This document shows, piece by piece, positions 20,225 to 34,242 of a DNA stretch of 64,000 nucleotides (position 1 is the first letter of the stretch; every line of letters starts with the position of its first letter). Made by a program: the position numbers and the translations under genes. Where the stretch lies: positions 1,178,001 to 1,242,000 of the forward strand of contig JAJTUP010000016.1 of NCBI GenBank assembly GCA_021399435.1. Reading direction: 5' to 3'. This DNA comes from Diaporthe sp. PMI_573 (Eukaryota; Ascomycota; Sordariomycetes; Diaporthales; Diaporthaceae). A model generated the notes under the pieces. The model was not told the DNA's origin, did not search any database, and worked only from the letters and a program-made list of their open reading frames with translations.

Positions 20225-22220
20225 ATGTCGCGGCTCCTATGTGGGTTGCACCCAACCCTGCCCTCGGTCTAAAGAGGCTGTCGACATTCATTTCCTCATG
20301 GCTGACATTCTCTCCTTCAGCTGGCGCCCTGCGCCTCCGACGCGACCCGCGCCTCCTGAGGCTGCCGCCTTACGTCTCCCTGCTCTGCATCGTCGTTGGC
20401 GTCGTATGGCTTCTTATGCTCCCGCAGAACGACTACTCGCGGCGGACCTATATCTCCGAGAACGCACTGTTGCCGGGACAGGTGCACACGTACTTTGGCG
20501 GCAGCGACCAGAACGTCTTCCGGGCCTACAAGCACGAGGTGGACGGGCTCGTCGGGCGGAGCAATGTCGAGATCAACGATGGGCTTGAGGGCATCTTCAA
20601 GGCGGTGGGGCTCAAGGTCGGCCGGCAGAACTTCACGTACTCGAGCTCGGGCAACACTTATGCCGGCGAGAACGTCTACGCCATCCTGCAAGCCCCGCGG
20701 GGGGATGCCACCGAGGCCATCGTGTTGGTCGCCGCTTGGGAGAACGCCCGGGGCGAGCTCAACAAACGAGGGGTTGCGCTGCTTCTGACGCTGGCGCGGT
20801 ACTTCCGGCGGTGGTCGCTTTGGTCCAAGGACATCGTCCTCGTGGTGCCGCCCGACAGCCTGGCGGGCCCGCAGGCGTGGGTGGACGCCTACCACGACGC
20901 CCACGACACGCGGCGCATCGACCCGCTGCCAATGAAATCCGGGGCGCTGCAGGGCGCCATCGCGCTCGACTACACGCAGGAGCAGCGCTTCCACTCGGTG
21001 CACGTCGTGTACGACGGCATCAACGGGCAGCTGCCCAACCTCGACCTCATCAACAGCGTCGTCAACATCGCTGGCGGGCAGATGGGCATCGGCGTGTCGA
21101 TCCAGGAGATGTGGTCTCACGGCGACTCGTACGACGACAGGCTGCGCACCATGCTGCGCGGCATGATGAAGCAGGGGCTCGGCATGGCCTCCGGCCCGCA
21201 CAGCTGCTTCATACCCTACCACGTAGACGCCGTCACCCTCCGGCCGTACGGCGAGGGCTGGCAGGACGAGATGGCAATGGGCCGCGTCGTCGAGGGCACC
21301 TTCCGCTCCCTCAACAACCTGCTCGAGCACCTGCACCAGAGCTTCTTCTTCTACCTGCTCATGCACAAGGACCGCTTTGTCAGCATCGGCACCTACCTGC
21401 CGAGCGCCATGCTGGTCGCGGCCAACTTCACCATCATATCGATCGCGCTGTGGGTGAAGAGCGGGCAGGCCGGGGAGGTCGAAAAGCCGGCAAAGACGGC
21501 CGGGAAGGAGAAGAGTGCCACAGACGAAAAGGGGCCGGCCGATGCTATTTTGACACTGGCTAACGAAAGAGACCTATTGCTCCCTCTAGTTCTTGTCGCC
21601 GCGTGTCAGTTCCTGGGGGTCGTGCCATTCTACATGTTCAACAACCTGCCCGAGGGCGTAAGTTTCGCCCCACTCCGTACAAGTCCAAACACACGAGGAA
21701 AACTGACAGCTCCCAGATGCACACCCCAGTCTTCATCCTCTTCACCATCCTCAACGCCGCCCTCCCACACCTCGCCTCCCACCTCCTAACCACCAAGTTC
21801 CGCCCCACGGCGCAGCAGTACGCGCTGATGCAGTCCTTCTCCCTCCTGCTGCTGGGCATGTTCCTCTCCACGCTGGCGACGCTCAACTTCTCCCTCTCGC
21901 TGATGGTGGGGCTCCTCTCTGCGCCCTTGTCGTTCGTGCGGCCCCGGCCCTCACAACCGCTCGCGAGGTGGGGCTCGGCGCTGCTCCTCCACACCCTGGC
22001 GCCCACGGTTGTCCTGGCGCTGTGGAGCGCGTACTGGTCGGCGTGGGCAGGCCTGGGCGAAGTCCTGCGCGAGGCGGCCTTCGGGTGGCACGTCTGGAGC
22101 ATGTACACGAGCGTCGTCGTCTGGGGCGTCTGGTGGCCCGCCTGGCTTGTCGGCGCCGTGGCCGTGCTGGGGCGGCCGGGTGTGGAGGGCGGAGAGGACA
22201 ACAAGCCTGAAAATGAGTGA
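20225..22220 (+). CDS. GAA1: GPI transamidase subunit GAA1 (three exons)
   Basis: The preferred exons are 20225-20240, 20321-21657 and 21717-22220, for 618 aa. The first exon is only 16 nt and ends with one base of a split codon. Joined across an 80-nt intron (GTGGGT...TTCAG, branch GGCTGACA) it gives MSRLLSGALRLRRDPRLLRL, the expected Gaa1 N-terminus. An unspliced alternative starting at 20239 is also open but begins with an unrelated sequence. A membrane segment follows at ~22-42 (YVSLLCIVVGVVWLLML), then a large lumenal domain with ENVYAILQAPRGDATEAIVL and a set of C-terminal membrane helices. By family GAA1 is a non-catalytic subunit of the ER complex that attaches GPI anchors to proteins, with an M28-peptidase-like lumenal fold. 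Confidence 0.93.
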
Positions 22221-22922
22221 GCGAGCTTTCTCATCCCACTGAGGCGTCTTCAAAGACGCCTTTGTATTTCTTTACCAAAGACATTATAGACCTCAAATGA
22301 ATGTGTTACATACATACGATCTAGACTGCCATATATTCGTTTCTTTCGCCAATCTTGTGTCTCCAGGATCTGGTGTCACGGTAGCATTGGTGACGCTTAT
22401 TTAGTTGACCCGCATTGCAAAGTGATCGATTTGATAGGGTATATTTGGCCAGCTATACCCTGAGGCTCCTCCAATTTTAGTTTTATTTTCTTCAGTTGCT
22501 GTATGCTCTTTTCCAATAGACTTGCTTTCAGGCCTTCAATGCTCAAGGTTTGTCATGTTTGGCCGGGCTAGTAGCAGCCCGTTTGTTTGCCTCCTACCTA
22601 TCTTCACTTGTGGACTTATCACTGGGAGTCTGATGTAGTGGTAGCATGGGTGTTTGACCATGTCTGGGATGTTTCCTAGCGTCTATATCGGGGCACGTTA
22701 GGCACCATGGGCTGTGTTCGATTCCTGGGGCTCTCAAGTACAGTCAGGAAACGACGAGACTAAATGGAGTTCTTTTCTCGCCTCTCCTGGAATGCTGGAA
22801 TACAGGAATACAAAAGTCGAAAGCTCGTCGTCAACTCCACCATACAAAGACACAACTCTTTATACAACGCGGCTACCTTTCAAGCTTCCGCCGAGCAACA
22901 TCATCTCCTCCCTATCGCCCGC
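22221..22922. other. Convergent 3' intergenic region
   Basis: About 700 bp between the 3' ends of GAA1 and DPH7. It is more AT-rich than its neighbours, and I see no gene in it. Confidence 0.5.
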
Positions 22923-24301
22923 TCAAAACGTCCAAAGGCAAAGCTTCTTGTCGTAGAAACTAGTCGACACGCACACAATCTTCTTGCCCCTGCCCTCACC
23001 AAAGAACTCCCGCCCGTCGACCCACGCGTAGTCACTCCCGTAGTTCATACTCCCGTGCTCCTCGAAGCGCCAGAGCACCTTGATGTCGTTGACGGTGCCG
23101 AGGGACCCCTCGAGGCGGACGACCCGCGCTCCGGCGTGCATGCACGACACCAGGAGCGTCACGGACCAGGAATCGGCGGGGTACCCGCTGAGCTCCTCGA
23201 TGACCTTGAGCCGCCACACGCCGCCGCCTAGGTTGGTCCTCCTCAGCAGCCTGCTGGAGGGTCCCAGGCCGTCCGCCTTGTACGGGGGGAGTATACCCCA
23301 CGTCGAGAGGTGGTCGCTGTAGCTTCCCGTCACGACGACGCCGAACCCGTCCGAGGTCGTCAGGCGCAGCGGCAGGATGGCTGTCACGCCGGCGTCGTGG
23401 CGGATGCCCTTCTTGTCGCGGGGCGGGATGCAGGTCTCCTCAGAATCAGACTCGGAGCTTGAGGGTGCGGCGGGTTCTGGATCTGAGCCCGTGGCTTCTG
23501 TGGCGTCAGGGCACGTGGCGTGTGTGGCAAGCAGCATCTTGAAGTCGTCGCCGCCCGAGAACACGGTTGAGAGCGTTTCCTCCGAGCTGGGTTCTTGGTG
23601 TGAGATTGGCGAGAAGGCGACACACCAGGCCTCGGCGTCATGACTGAGAACGGTGCGAAGCCTCTTGAGACCCTTATAGTCGCTCTGAACACAGGCAAGG
23701 ATCACTTTTCCACTGGAGGTGGTGACGGCCATAAGGCCTGGGATTTCAGGGTGCCAGGTGAAATAGGTGAACGAGTCGTCCTCAGACAACCCCGGGATCC
23801 TTAAGACACTCAGGTTCTGGAGGTACTTGCCCCCTGGTGAGGTCTCTGTTGAAGTCGACGGGGTTGGGCTCAGTCTGAAGAAGGATATGGTGCCCATGCT
23901 GGAGACGGCAGCGCAAATATCTCCCCGGTCTGCCTGTGGCGCAAAGTGCAGGTCAAAGACGGCAGAAGGTTGAGGAATTGTCCCTTTTATGTGCCTGCAT
24001 AAAACATCAGCATGACTACTCGATAATTAATTAAGGTCCGCGCGGAGACCCACGCCTGTCCATCCTTGAGCTCGAACACGACGATGCTCCCTGACTTGCT
24101 CTGGGGCTGCTTTGCCTCAACCTCGACCTCGTCTCCATCGTCGTCCTTCTCTGCATCCTTCTCTTCTGCTTCATTCGTCTCAAGGTAATATGTACCAACC
24201 AGAAAATGTGAGGGATAGCGAGGGCAGAACTCGACGCAGCTAGGTGGGAGGTCGAGGATCATGGACTGGAAGGACCTGATCTTCTCACCCTCGTCAGCCA
24301 T
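22923..24301 (-). CDS. DPH7: Diphthine methyltransferase/methylesterase DPH7-like WD40 protein
   Basis: Exon 1 is 24301-24054 and exon 2 is 23994-22923, giving 439 aa. The 59-nt intron starts GTGGGT and ends TGCAG. The N-terminus ILDLPPSCVEFCPRYPSHFL and VGTYYLETNE match the first blade of fungal DPH7. Later blades contain VFSGGDDFKMLLATHA, TGSYSDHLSTWGI, NLGGGVWRLKVI and a final FYDKKLCLWTF. An acidic insert lies at ~50-70. By family this beta-propeller removes the methyl ester of methylated diphthine so that amidation can finish diphthamide on elongation factor 2. The GGDD and GGGVWR motifs support DPH7 over generic WD40 proteins. Confidence 0.88.
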
Positions 24302-24716
24302 TTTGCCGGCAGCCTGTGAGGCGGGCGGCCAGACACGCTTCTAGGTATATATGTAGTCTCAGCCAATATCTTTAGAATTAAATGTTCACACTTGCACTGT
24401 ATCTTTGCCCGTTCACGACAAGGATTCAGTGTGGCTCATGTTGAAGAAAAAAAGCTGGGGTAATGTTGTATGTACATGCAAGGGTTCCAGGGGTTTGTCG
24501 ATGTTGACTTTACATGGGCAGCTGCAACCCTGGCTCACTGAGTGGCCGTGAGTCCGTGACGTCCTTGCAGTCCACGTCAAACGCGCCTGTCGTTTTGTTT
24601 CGAAGCTCATCTTTTGCTGTGTGTCAACTGTCATATTTCGTTCATCATTTCATTTGGTCAACTAAAAGAAGAGCGTGAGATATCAGTTTCATTGTTGCAG
24701 ACCCCGCCAACCCAGG
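24302..24716. promoter_or_regulatory. Short divergent promoter between DPH7 and DUF1917 gene
   Basis: Only ~415 bp separate the two divergently transcribed start codons, so this segment must hold both promoters. No RNA gene or repeat was found. Confidence 0.5.
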
Positions 24717-26019
24717 ATGGACTCAGACTCGGACTTTTATGGTAAGCCCGTCCCACACCATCTCACCCGCTACTCGACAACCGACTCACTAACACCCTCG
24801 ACAGGAGACGAAGACGAAGTGGTCGCCCTGGAGTCAAGAGCGCATGACTTTGACGTCCAGTCCTACTGGCGCCACATTGACCAACATGACACAGTACACC
24901 CAGGACGTAATAAGGCGTCGTCCTCAACGGCATCCTCCGCAGCCTTGACGCCCGCAGCGACAGCAGCAGCGGCCAAACCGCCAAAGCTGCACAACCCCTA
25001 CGAGGGCCAGGTCTCCGCCAAACAGCTAAGCGAGACCATGGCCGACTTCCTGTCGCGCCTGCCGCCCGCCACGACGGACGTGACGCCCGACATCCCCTGG
25101 ATCTACGTCGCCAACCCCTTCATCCCGCGCGAGGGCGGCGGCGGCGTCGAGGAGGCCCCCGCCGAGTCCGGCACACAGCTGAGCACCTTCATCGAGGGCG
25201 GCGGCGAGCGGCTGGAGCTGTTTGGGGACTTCTTGCGCACCGTGGACGAGAAGAAGAGGGGTGGCGGTGGCGGGCGTGTGAGCGCGGCGATGAACAAGCA
25301 GGTCACGGCGGAGAGGGAGGGGTGCGTCAATGATATCCTGATGCTGGCGAGGGTTATGAAGGTTCGGACGGGCAAGGCAAGTTTGTGCCCACCTCTGTCC
25401 ATCCCATCCCATCCAATGCCCTCCCTCGCGTCCTCCTCATACCCCTCGCTCTGTGTGCAAATACACACTGCTGACCGCCCGCTGCAGTGGATGCTCTTCG
25501 TCGAGCCGACCTCCGTCAACGAAGTCTGGGCGAGGGTGGCACAGGCAACGGCACGCAACGAGCTCGGGATCGCGGCCAAGGTGGCGCCGCGGGAAGAGCG
25601 CGGGTCCCCCAGAGAGCGCGTGGTGTGCATCTACACCTACGACTTCCGCGACAGGGACGACGTCGCCCGCGTGCTGCACCGCCTGCGGCAGCTGGAGCTC
25701 GTGCGGGACCGCGCGGCTGGGAAGCCTATCTATTACAAGGCCGGTGGGTGCTTGCTTTCTCTCCTCATTCCCTTTTCCGCTTCTCTCCTCACTCCCAAGT
25801 GCACTGGGGAGACGTCACGAGGACTGGTGGTTGACTGGGCACACAGATGCGTTCACGTACCTTGGCATAGGCTCCGGGAATCCCTGGGGTTTGAGGGCGT
25901 CGCTTTATAGCTCGAGGGATATCTTTGCGTACCTCAAGGAGAAGGAAGGCAAGTCGCCGACGAAGAAGAAAGTCGTGAGCAGAGATGACGAAGTCAAAGA
26001 CGAGGGCTGGGAATTTTGA
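24717..26019 (+). CDS. DUF1917 / BLES03-like protein of unknown function
   Basis: Exons are 24717-24741, 24805-25376, 25488-25743 and 25847-26019, giving 341 aa. The 25-nt first exon encodes MDSDSDFY. Intron 2 uses a GC donor in the strong context AAG|GCAAGT, and splicing it joins KVRTGK to WMLFVEPTSVNEVWARVAQA without a gap. The conserved part includes DIPWIYVANPF, FVEPTSVNEVW, VVCIYTYDFRDRDDVARVLH and YLGIGSGNPWGLRASLYSSR, the pattern of the DUF1917 family related to vertebrate C11orf68/BLES03, which has an eIF4E-like fold. The biochemical role is not established. An alanine- and threonine-rich linker lies near residues 60-85. Confidence 0.85.
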
Positions 26020-26444
26020 TGCTGCCGGTGGTCTCGTCGGTACCCGGTACCATTTAGCGGTCTGGTTGTTGTTGAGCCTTCCGAGCGAGCTGGGATTCCA
26101 GGCTGTATGATACCCTTGCTGTAAATCTTGCTTGATGTCGCTGGTAGGCAAAACATTGGCGTCAATCTAAGCAGAATTATGAAGACACTGCAATATTTCG
26201 CAAAGTTTGTTGTCATTGCTCCAAAATAAAACTATATCTCATGTCTCCAAATAGGAGTGGGTATACGTTACGCATAGTGCATGCCTCGTGTAAACATCTA
26301 CAGCCCCCCAGACAGACGGACCACTGCCCGGACCGCCCTTGTCTAAATCCCCACGGACGCCTCCCATGTCTAGAGCACCCCACCCCGCATGCAAATACAG
26401 AAAAAGAGACACGACGCCCTTGAGAATCCTGGAATTCCACCCGA
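26020..26444. other. Convergent 3' intergenic region
   Basis: About 425 bp between the DUF1917 gene and LRO1, both ending here. Nothing beyond 3' untranslated sequence is apparent. Confidence 0.5.
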
Positions 26445-28474
26445 TCAATCCTCCTCTTCAAACACCTGGACCCTCTCCGCATACTGCGAGATGTTGCTCA
26501 CGACGTAGTTGTTGATAGTATTTCCCCTGCCCGCGGCCACCCTCAATATTAGCTCGTTCAGCGTCGCCCTGCCGAGTATGTCGACGTGGTCGGCCGTGTT
26601 CGGCCCGCCCCGCGGGTTGAACCTGTCCGGCTCGTGGGGCATCTCGACGACCGTCACCTTGACTCCGGCAGGGTTGTACCGCTTCATGTGCCAGCCCTTG
26701 TTGCACATGAAACCAGAGCTCAGCAGGTTCACCGTCCCGTCGCCCTCGCCCATAATGACGCCGTGGTCGATGACCCCGTGTATGAGCCCCGTGTCGATGG
26801 TGATGTTGAGGTTCGACGTCGCCTCCGGGGTTCTGTAGTAATAAGCCCGCTCGGTCGGCTTCCCGACGCCGTAGAAGCAGTAGACCCGCATGCTCGGGGC
26901 GAGCGGCAGGCGCGTCTCCAGCGGGTTGATCCACTTCCTGGGGTCATGCTCGTTCTCCTCGACCTCCTTGGTGGTGCGCGCGACGCCGTGCGAGTAGCTG
27001 CTCTTGATCTGGTCTTGGTACCAGTCCTCGGTGGAGTTCAGGAGGTAGCGCATCGTCCCGTCGACCGTCATGTTCTTCTCCGGTACGGTCCAGTTGACGC
27101 CGTGGCGGAAGTTCAGGAAGGAGCCGAACGAGTTCTCCTGGCCCGGCAGGTCGTCTGGGGCCCCGGAGAGGTTGCCCCAGACGGCGTCGCCCCCGATGGG
27201 GAGCATCGAGGAGATGCCTGGCATTGCGCGGAACATTTCCGCCCTCTCCTCCCTGCTCAGGAATTTCTCGAGGCCATAGACGGCAAAGGCGTTCTCCATC
27301 ATTTGCAGTCAGCATCTTTTGGGGCAAATTGACAGGGATCCGAAGTCTGCGACTCACAAGCTGGGCTGTGTCCTTCATCTCCCCAGAGAGCACCGCCGGG
27401 ATGTCCTTCAACGCCCCTAGCATGCAGCCGCTGACATTGATCCAGGCCTCGACGTGATCCTCGACCCACGAGTCGCCGCCGCGACCGCCCTGCTCGGACG
27501 CGACCCAGTGGAAGAAGTAGAAGAGGACCTGGCTTCCCATGCTGTGCGACACGAGCACCACCTTGCGGTTCATGCCCAGCTTCGCGGCCTCGACGTAGAG
27601 CTTCAGCCGCGTGAAGTACTGGTCCCTCACCTCGAGGTTCTGGTACGACAGGCGCCAGTCGTATGCTGCGGTGAAGGAGTTGGTGGGGTCGTAGCCCAGC
27701 GAGGCGAGGTTCTCGTATATCTTGCTCCATATCCAGTAGCCCGTGATGAAGAAGTCAGTAGCATCGAAGCCCTGGGCGGCGCGCAGCTTGATGTTTGGCG
27801 GGTCCAGCCCCGTCTTCTTGTCCAGCATGATGTGCCTCTTCCAGTTCTCCTTCTCCATCACCAGGGCCCTCATCATGGTCCAGGACCCCCACAGGCGTTT
27901 CCGGAAGTAGGGGCGAGAGGCGTTAGCGGTGCCCCACGACTCGAGCCCGGTCGAGATGACGCCGGGGATCATGATCATGGAGTGGTAGGCTTCGAGGCCC
28001 TCTGCCCGCACCTTCATGCCGACGGAGAAGGCATCGTAGGAGTCGGCCAGGTCACGCTCTCCTTTCTATTTGTCGGGACGGAAAACGTGTCAGGCAGAAG
28101 CCCTTGAGGAGGAGACAGGAGAGGCCTGAGGGGTTTGAGAAACATACCACCAGGTCGCGCACGTCCTTGACCAGGCCCGCAGGCAGGACATCCAGCAGGC
28201 TGTCGACGCTCAGGTCGCCGATCTCTGGGAAGTCTATGAGGTCGTTGCTCTTGGCGAAGAAGCCGGCGGCGATCAGGCCGAACAGGCTGCCGAGCAGGAA
28301 GATGGCGCCCGTCCTCCTCTTGCGGGTCTTTTGGCTGTGGTGGACGACCTTGACCTTGTCGCCGGGGCGGATGGGGCTGTCTTCCCGGTCGGGGGTGGCG
28401 GAGATTGGGGACTCGGGCTCTGGTGGGGTGCCGTCCCCCTTGAGGGCGACTCTGCGGCGCAGTTCCGATGCCAT
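26445..28474 (-). CDS. LRO1: Phospholipid:diacylglycerol acyltransferase (PDAT)
   Basis: Exons are 28474-28148, 28065-27358 and 27293-26445, giving 627 aa. Introns are 82 nt (GTATGT...ATAG) and 64 nt (GTGAGT, branch GCTGACTG, ends GGAG). The latter joins MKDTAQL to NAFAVYGLEKFLSREER. A basic cytosolic N-terminus with KTRKRRTGAIFLLGSLFGLI forms one signal anchor at ~55-73. The lumenal lecithin:cholesterol-acyltransferase-type domain has the nucleophile elbow LVSHSMGSQV (Ser284), and the acid and base are likely the Asp in GEGDGTVN and the His in TADHVDILGR. By family the enzyme moves an acyl chain from a phospholipid to diacylglycerol in the ER, making triacylglycerol. Length and layout are normal. 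Confidence 0.95.
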
Positions 28475-29442
28475 GGCTTCGGCTGGCTGTGCCGGCTATG
28501 TGGTGCCGGCTGGATCTCGTCGAAGGGCGGTCGGTGGCTTTGTGTGCGCTGGCTGTGCCGTGCTTTGTGCGGTGCGGCGGAGGGGCTGCGGGTCCCCTGT
28601 TACGTCTTGGAGCTAGCGTCAGCCCTGTCTCGGAGGGTTGTTTCTTCTCGAGGGGGATAGAAGCAGATATGGCGTTTCCTTCCCGCTTCCCTCTGGTGCG
28701 CGCGTTGTTTAATCTTGGCCGGGATCGACGTCATGGGTGCGGCATTGAAGCGGCGTCGGAGGCCAACCTCGGGGCCGGGTAGCCTCCAAGACCCCAGGGA
28801 GCTCTGGCTGGCCGGCTGGCTGTCCTACCCCTTTTGATCCCTAATCCCTGTCTTGTCTCACCCAGGCCCTGCCAGGGTGTGGGCAGTTGACTGCGACACT
28901 CTTCGCTGCACGCGGTCCAGCATGTGAAAGCTCGCATACCTGCACAGTAGTCAGTCTGCTAGTCCAGGTATCAGCTGCACAAGCTGACTTATTAACGGCC
29001 ACTCACTCACTCACTCACTCACTCACTTACTAGGTGTCTGGGCCTGAGTCGGCTGGTGAAATTTTCCCTCTCTCCTCCTTCGGCGACATCACTTCCAGTC
29101 CAGTGAGCAGAACCGTCTGTCCTTGTCTCCGCACCCGGCGCCAGCCTAGCGTAACGGTTTTCCAGAGCTGGCCCAGCCTTGGACGGTGCAAACAGCAGCG
29201 AGTTCGGGCGACCCTTTGACGCACCCGTGCTCGTAACATTACCTGCCCATTCCCGCCCACTTCATACCCGCCAACCGGCACGGGGCAGCCACTCTTCCAC
29301 TGCCTGCCTCCCTTTCCTACACAATGATCCTTTGGGGGCACGTCTCGGTGCTGTGCTTATGATTTCGCTCTTGTCTTTCTACCTGCTGTCCTCTCTTGTC
29401 ATCATTCTTGTCCCCGCCCTCAAGAGCATCTCCAAGCCCAAC
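28475..29442. promoter_or_regulatory. Divergent region between LRO1 and NAA30
   Basis: About 970 bp with both promoters. A short ACTC tetranucleotide repeat lies at about 29003-29028. No other gene is supported. An ATG at 29359 is in frame with NAA30 and would add 28 hydrophobic residues, but it is not favoured. Confidence 0.5.
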
Positions 29443-30091
29443 ATGAGCCTCCCGTCAGAGCTCAAATACATCCAGTACGCCCACCGTCTCGAGGCCCAGT
29501 ATCTGCCCTCCATACGCGCCCTCATCTCAAAGGACCTCAGCGAGCCCTACAGCATCTATGTCTACCGGTATTTCTTGTACCAATGGGGCCACCTTTGCTT
29601 CATGGTAAGAAATACATGACTGCCTCTCCCTCCTCGCCGCACCACGGCACGCACCGCACCTCACGCCAGACCTGGCCACACCGGCGCTGACCCCCGACCA
29701 GGCGCTCAACCCTGAGGACTCCTCCCTCATAGGCGTGATAGTCTGCAAGCTGGAGACCCACTCGTCACACTCGCCGCCCACGCGCCGGGGCTACATAGCC
29801 ATGCTCGCCGTCTCCTCGAGCTTCCGCGGCCAGGGCGTGGCCACGGCGCTGGTCAAGAAGGCCATCGACGCCATGGCAGAACGCAACGCCGACGAGGTCG
29901 TCCTCGAGACCGAGGAGACCAACATCCCCGCCATGCGCCTGTACGAGCGCCTGGGCTTCCTCCGCTCCAAGAAGCTGCACAGGTACTACCTCAACGGCAA
30001 CAGCGCGTACCGGCTCGTGCTGCTCCTGAAAAGCGTCGACCCGGACTCGGCGACCGACTTTGCGCTGGACGAGAGCGAGAGGCAGAGATAG
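29443..30091 (+). CDS. MAK3: N-alpha-acetyltransferase NatC catalytic subunit (MAK3/NAA30)
   Basis: Exons are 29443-29604 and 29702-30091, giving 183 aa. The 97-nt intron starts GTAAGA and ends ACCAG. The N-terminal part has [20 protein letters not shown], diagnostic of Mak3/Naa30. The GNAT fold follows with [20 protein letters not shown] (acetyl-CoA binding R-x-x-G-x-G/A) and [20 protein letters not shown]. By family the enzyme acetylates proteins starting Met-Leu, Met-Ile, Met-Phe and similar, together with the MAK10 and MAK31 subunits. The start chosen gives [20 protein letters not shown], as in orthologues. Confidence 0.93.
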
Positions 30092-31485
30092 GATCCTGCT
30101 GACTCCCAGTCAGAGTCCAACAGCCAGGGCGGTCACGGGTCGGGTGAAGATGCGGGGATGCCCACGGCCCCCACGCTGCTCGACCTGCACACGACGTCGG
30201 TCGCATCCTTGGGAGGCGGCTTATGGACGCCGGGAGCCGCGAGGGCATACTTCGACCAGCTTTATCGATGCCGTTCCCCCCTCAAGTGGCCGAAAGCCAG
30301 GAAGATCAGAAGATCGACGCTGGATGGACCAGGAGCAGTGCGCTAGCTGTCATCGACGCAGTAAGCAACGGCACGGTCGAGCCGAGGACCGCCAAGCGTT
30401 GATCATGTGGGAATTCTCCGCGAGGGATATAGGAGGGGCACCATCCCGAGCGACATATCACGGCGAGATCTGGAGGCGGAGGACATGCGAGGGCTTCGAT
30501 CGGAGGTGAGCCGGGGGGGGGGGTTGGATCCAGCAGGAGTTGCTCACAGCTCGGCGTTTGGGTACCGAACATCATATCCTAGTTATGGAAGCATCAGGGT
30601 GCATTCAGGCGGCGAACTGGTTTGTGGGACTACCTATGCATTTCTAAACAAGATTTTATTCTACCACTGACAAGCTTTGCCACCGTGCTTGTCACTCTCG
30701 GGGCCTATCGCCGGGCGGTCTTGGCTGGCGGGAAGCACGGCAACGGTCTGGCTGGCTGACAAGAGGTCAAAAGACCCCTTTGAGTCAACCGTGCTGATCG
30801 TCCAATGTGCTTTGCACAAAGTTGTAGACTGCCCATCCTCTCGGTGTTGTGTTTGTACTGTATCCGTGCAGGGAGGAACGGCATAATACATGCCCCCCCC
30901 CCAGAACTACCCTCCTTGAGGGATAGTCTGTTTCGGAATACCATCAAGGCCAGCGGTCGAAATGGCTTCCAAGTGGCCAGCAGACGAGATGGATCGAGGA
31001 CGGCAGAGCTTGGCCACACATACTCAAAACGGCTGCCAAACCGGGATGCGTCGCGGCGGGGTCCGTATGCGACGACTCCTTTTCCCCACACTAACACTTG
31101 GCTCCTGCCCAGGTGCCCACTGCCCACTGACTGGACTCTCAGGTGGGCTGGCCCGTGGCTGGCTGTCAGGCTGGCCGGTATTGGCGGTACCCACGCGCTG
31201 CACTCTCCTGCAGGTGCGGTCAGGTTAGACTAAATTGAATCTCCAACTTTGTTCGTATGTGGTGCATGCCTGCATGTCTGCACACACACACCCGACTTCG
31301 GGACACTTTCCAAACCCCAGAACCAGGCATTCTGTGCACGCCCGGAACTCACCCGCCGTCTTTCTCAAACTTTTCTTTTTTTCTTCCCTCTTTATTTACT
31401 TACATTTACGACAACGCGCCCGCCATCGTGCGACTCGGCTGCTTCGTGATGATAGTGCGAAAGCTTGCGGTTTTCTACCTTCACC
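30092..31485. other. Intergenic between NAA30 and LDB17
   Basis: About 1.4 kb. It contains a G11 run (30513-30523) and a C10 run (30893-30902), and a pyrimidine-rich leader (31360-31410) before LDB17. No gene is supported. Confidence 0.5.
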
Positions 31486-33316
<1,831 letters not shown>

Positions 33317-34242
33317 TGACGAGAGGCCCCCTCTGCTTCGATCATCTGATGAGGCACCAGTTTCATCTCGGGAATGAGATATCTTGGGCCGTAAGGGCCA
33401 TCATACCAGGCGTAGTAATGAAAATCAGCCACTACTTTTCCCTTTTTTCTTCTTCTTCCAATACCATGGCATAGCATCAGGGAAACGGCGCACACATAGC
33501 TTCGGAAACGGCTGGTTGTTTTTGTTGTTTCTTTTCTCTGAAATCCTCCTTTCTCCCCTACTCCTATCCCTGGCTGTCTCTGCCCATGCCGATCGAGGCA
33601 TTATGGACAGGACGGGAAGGTGAATGTCAGGAAAGGGTAACATAGGCGGGCGGGCTGGTTGGGACACGGGGTAGTGCGTGGAAGGGCACACAATACTTCT
33701 AGGTTTAATGAGGAATAGGACATATGGTAAATATATGCGACGAGCATTCGAAACTGAGAAGGAAGTGGTATCTGCTTGTCTGCGAGGAATCCTCCTCGAC
33801 AACCGTTCCGCGTAGACAGAGACCCGCATCCTGCGGCGTATGTTAAGCCATGAAGCATACCTGTCGCGTACGTGTGCCCACCAGCAAGATGCAGCCCGCC
33901 GCCTCATCGGGGCAGAAAGAAGTAACGATAGACATTCTTTTGAATTCATATAAAGGTTCCAAGCACCAGTCACAGTCCAACAAGCTATACCAGTGTGTTC
34001 GGGGATGAAGTAAGGGAAGCGAGAGAGAGAGAGAGAGAGGAACGGAGGTGGAGAAAGGAAAAGAAAAAAAAAGAAAAAGCAAGAACGAGAAGATATGAAA
34101 GCGCAGCGGGTATTTAGACAACTCCAGAATATAAGAACCCCCCATCCCACCCATCTTCGTTTATAGTCCCGCACCATCCTGTCCCATGCCCATTCCACAG
34201 TGTGCCAAACTCCTTCGATCCATATTTTGTGGTCTAGTTCGT
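33317..34242. other. Convergent 3' intergenic region
   Basis: About 925 bp between LDB17 and the SLM1-like gene. It has a GA-rich run at 34020-34090 and no supported gene. Confidence 0.5.

Noticed and set aside
34021..34090. GA-rich run resembling a regulatory GAGA tract
   Set aside because: It lies in a convergent 3' region and looks like simple low-complexity sequence.
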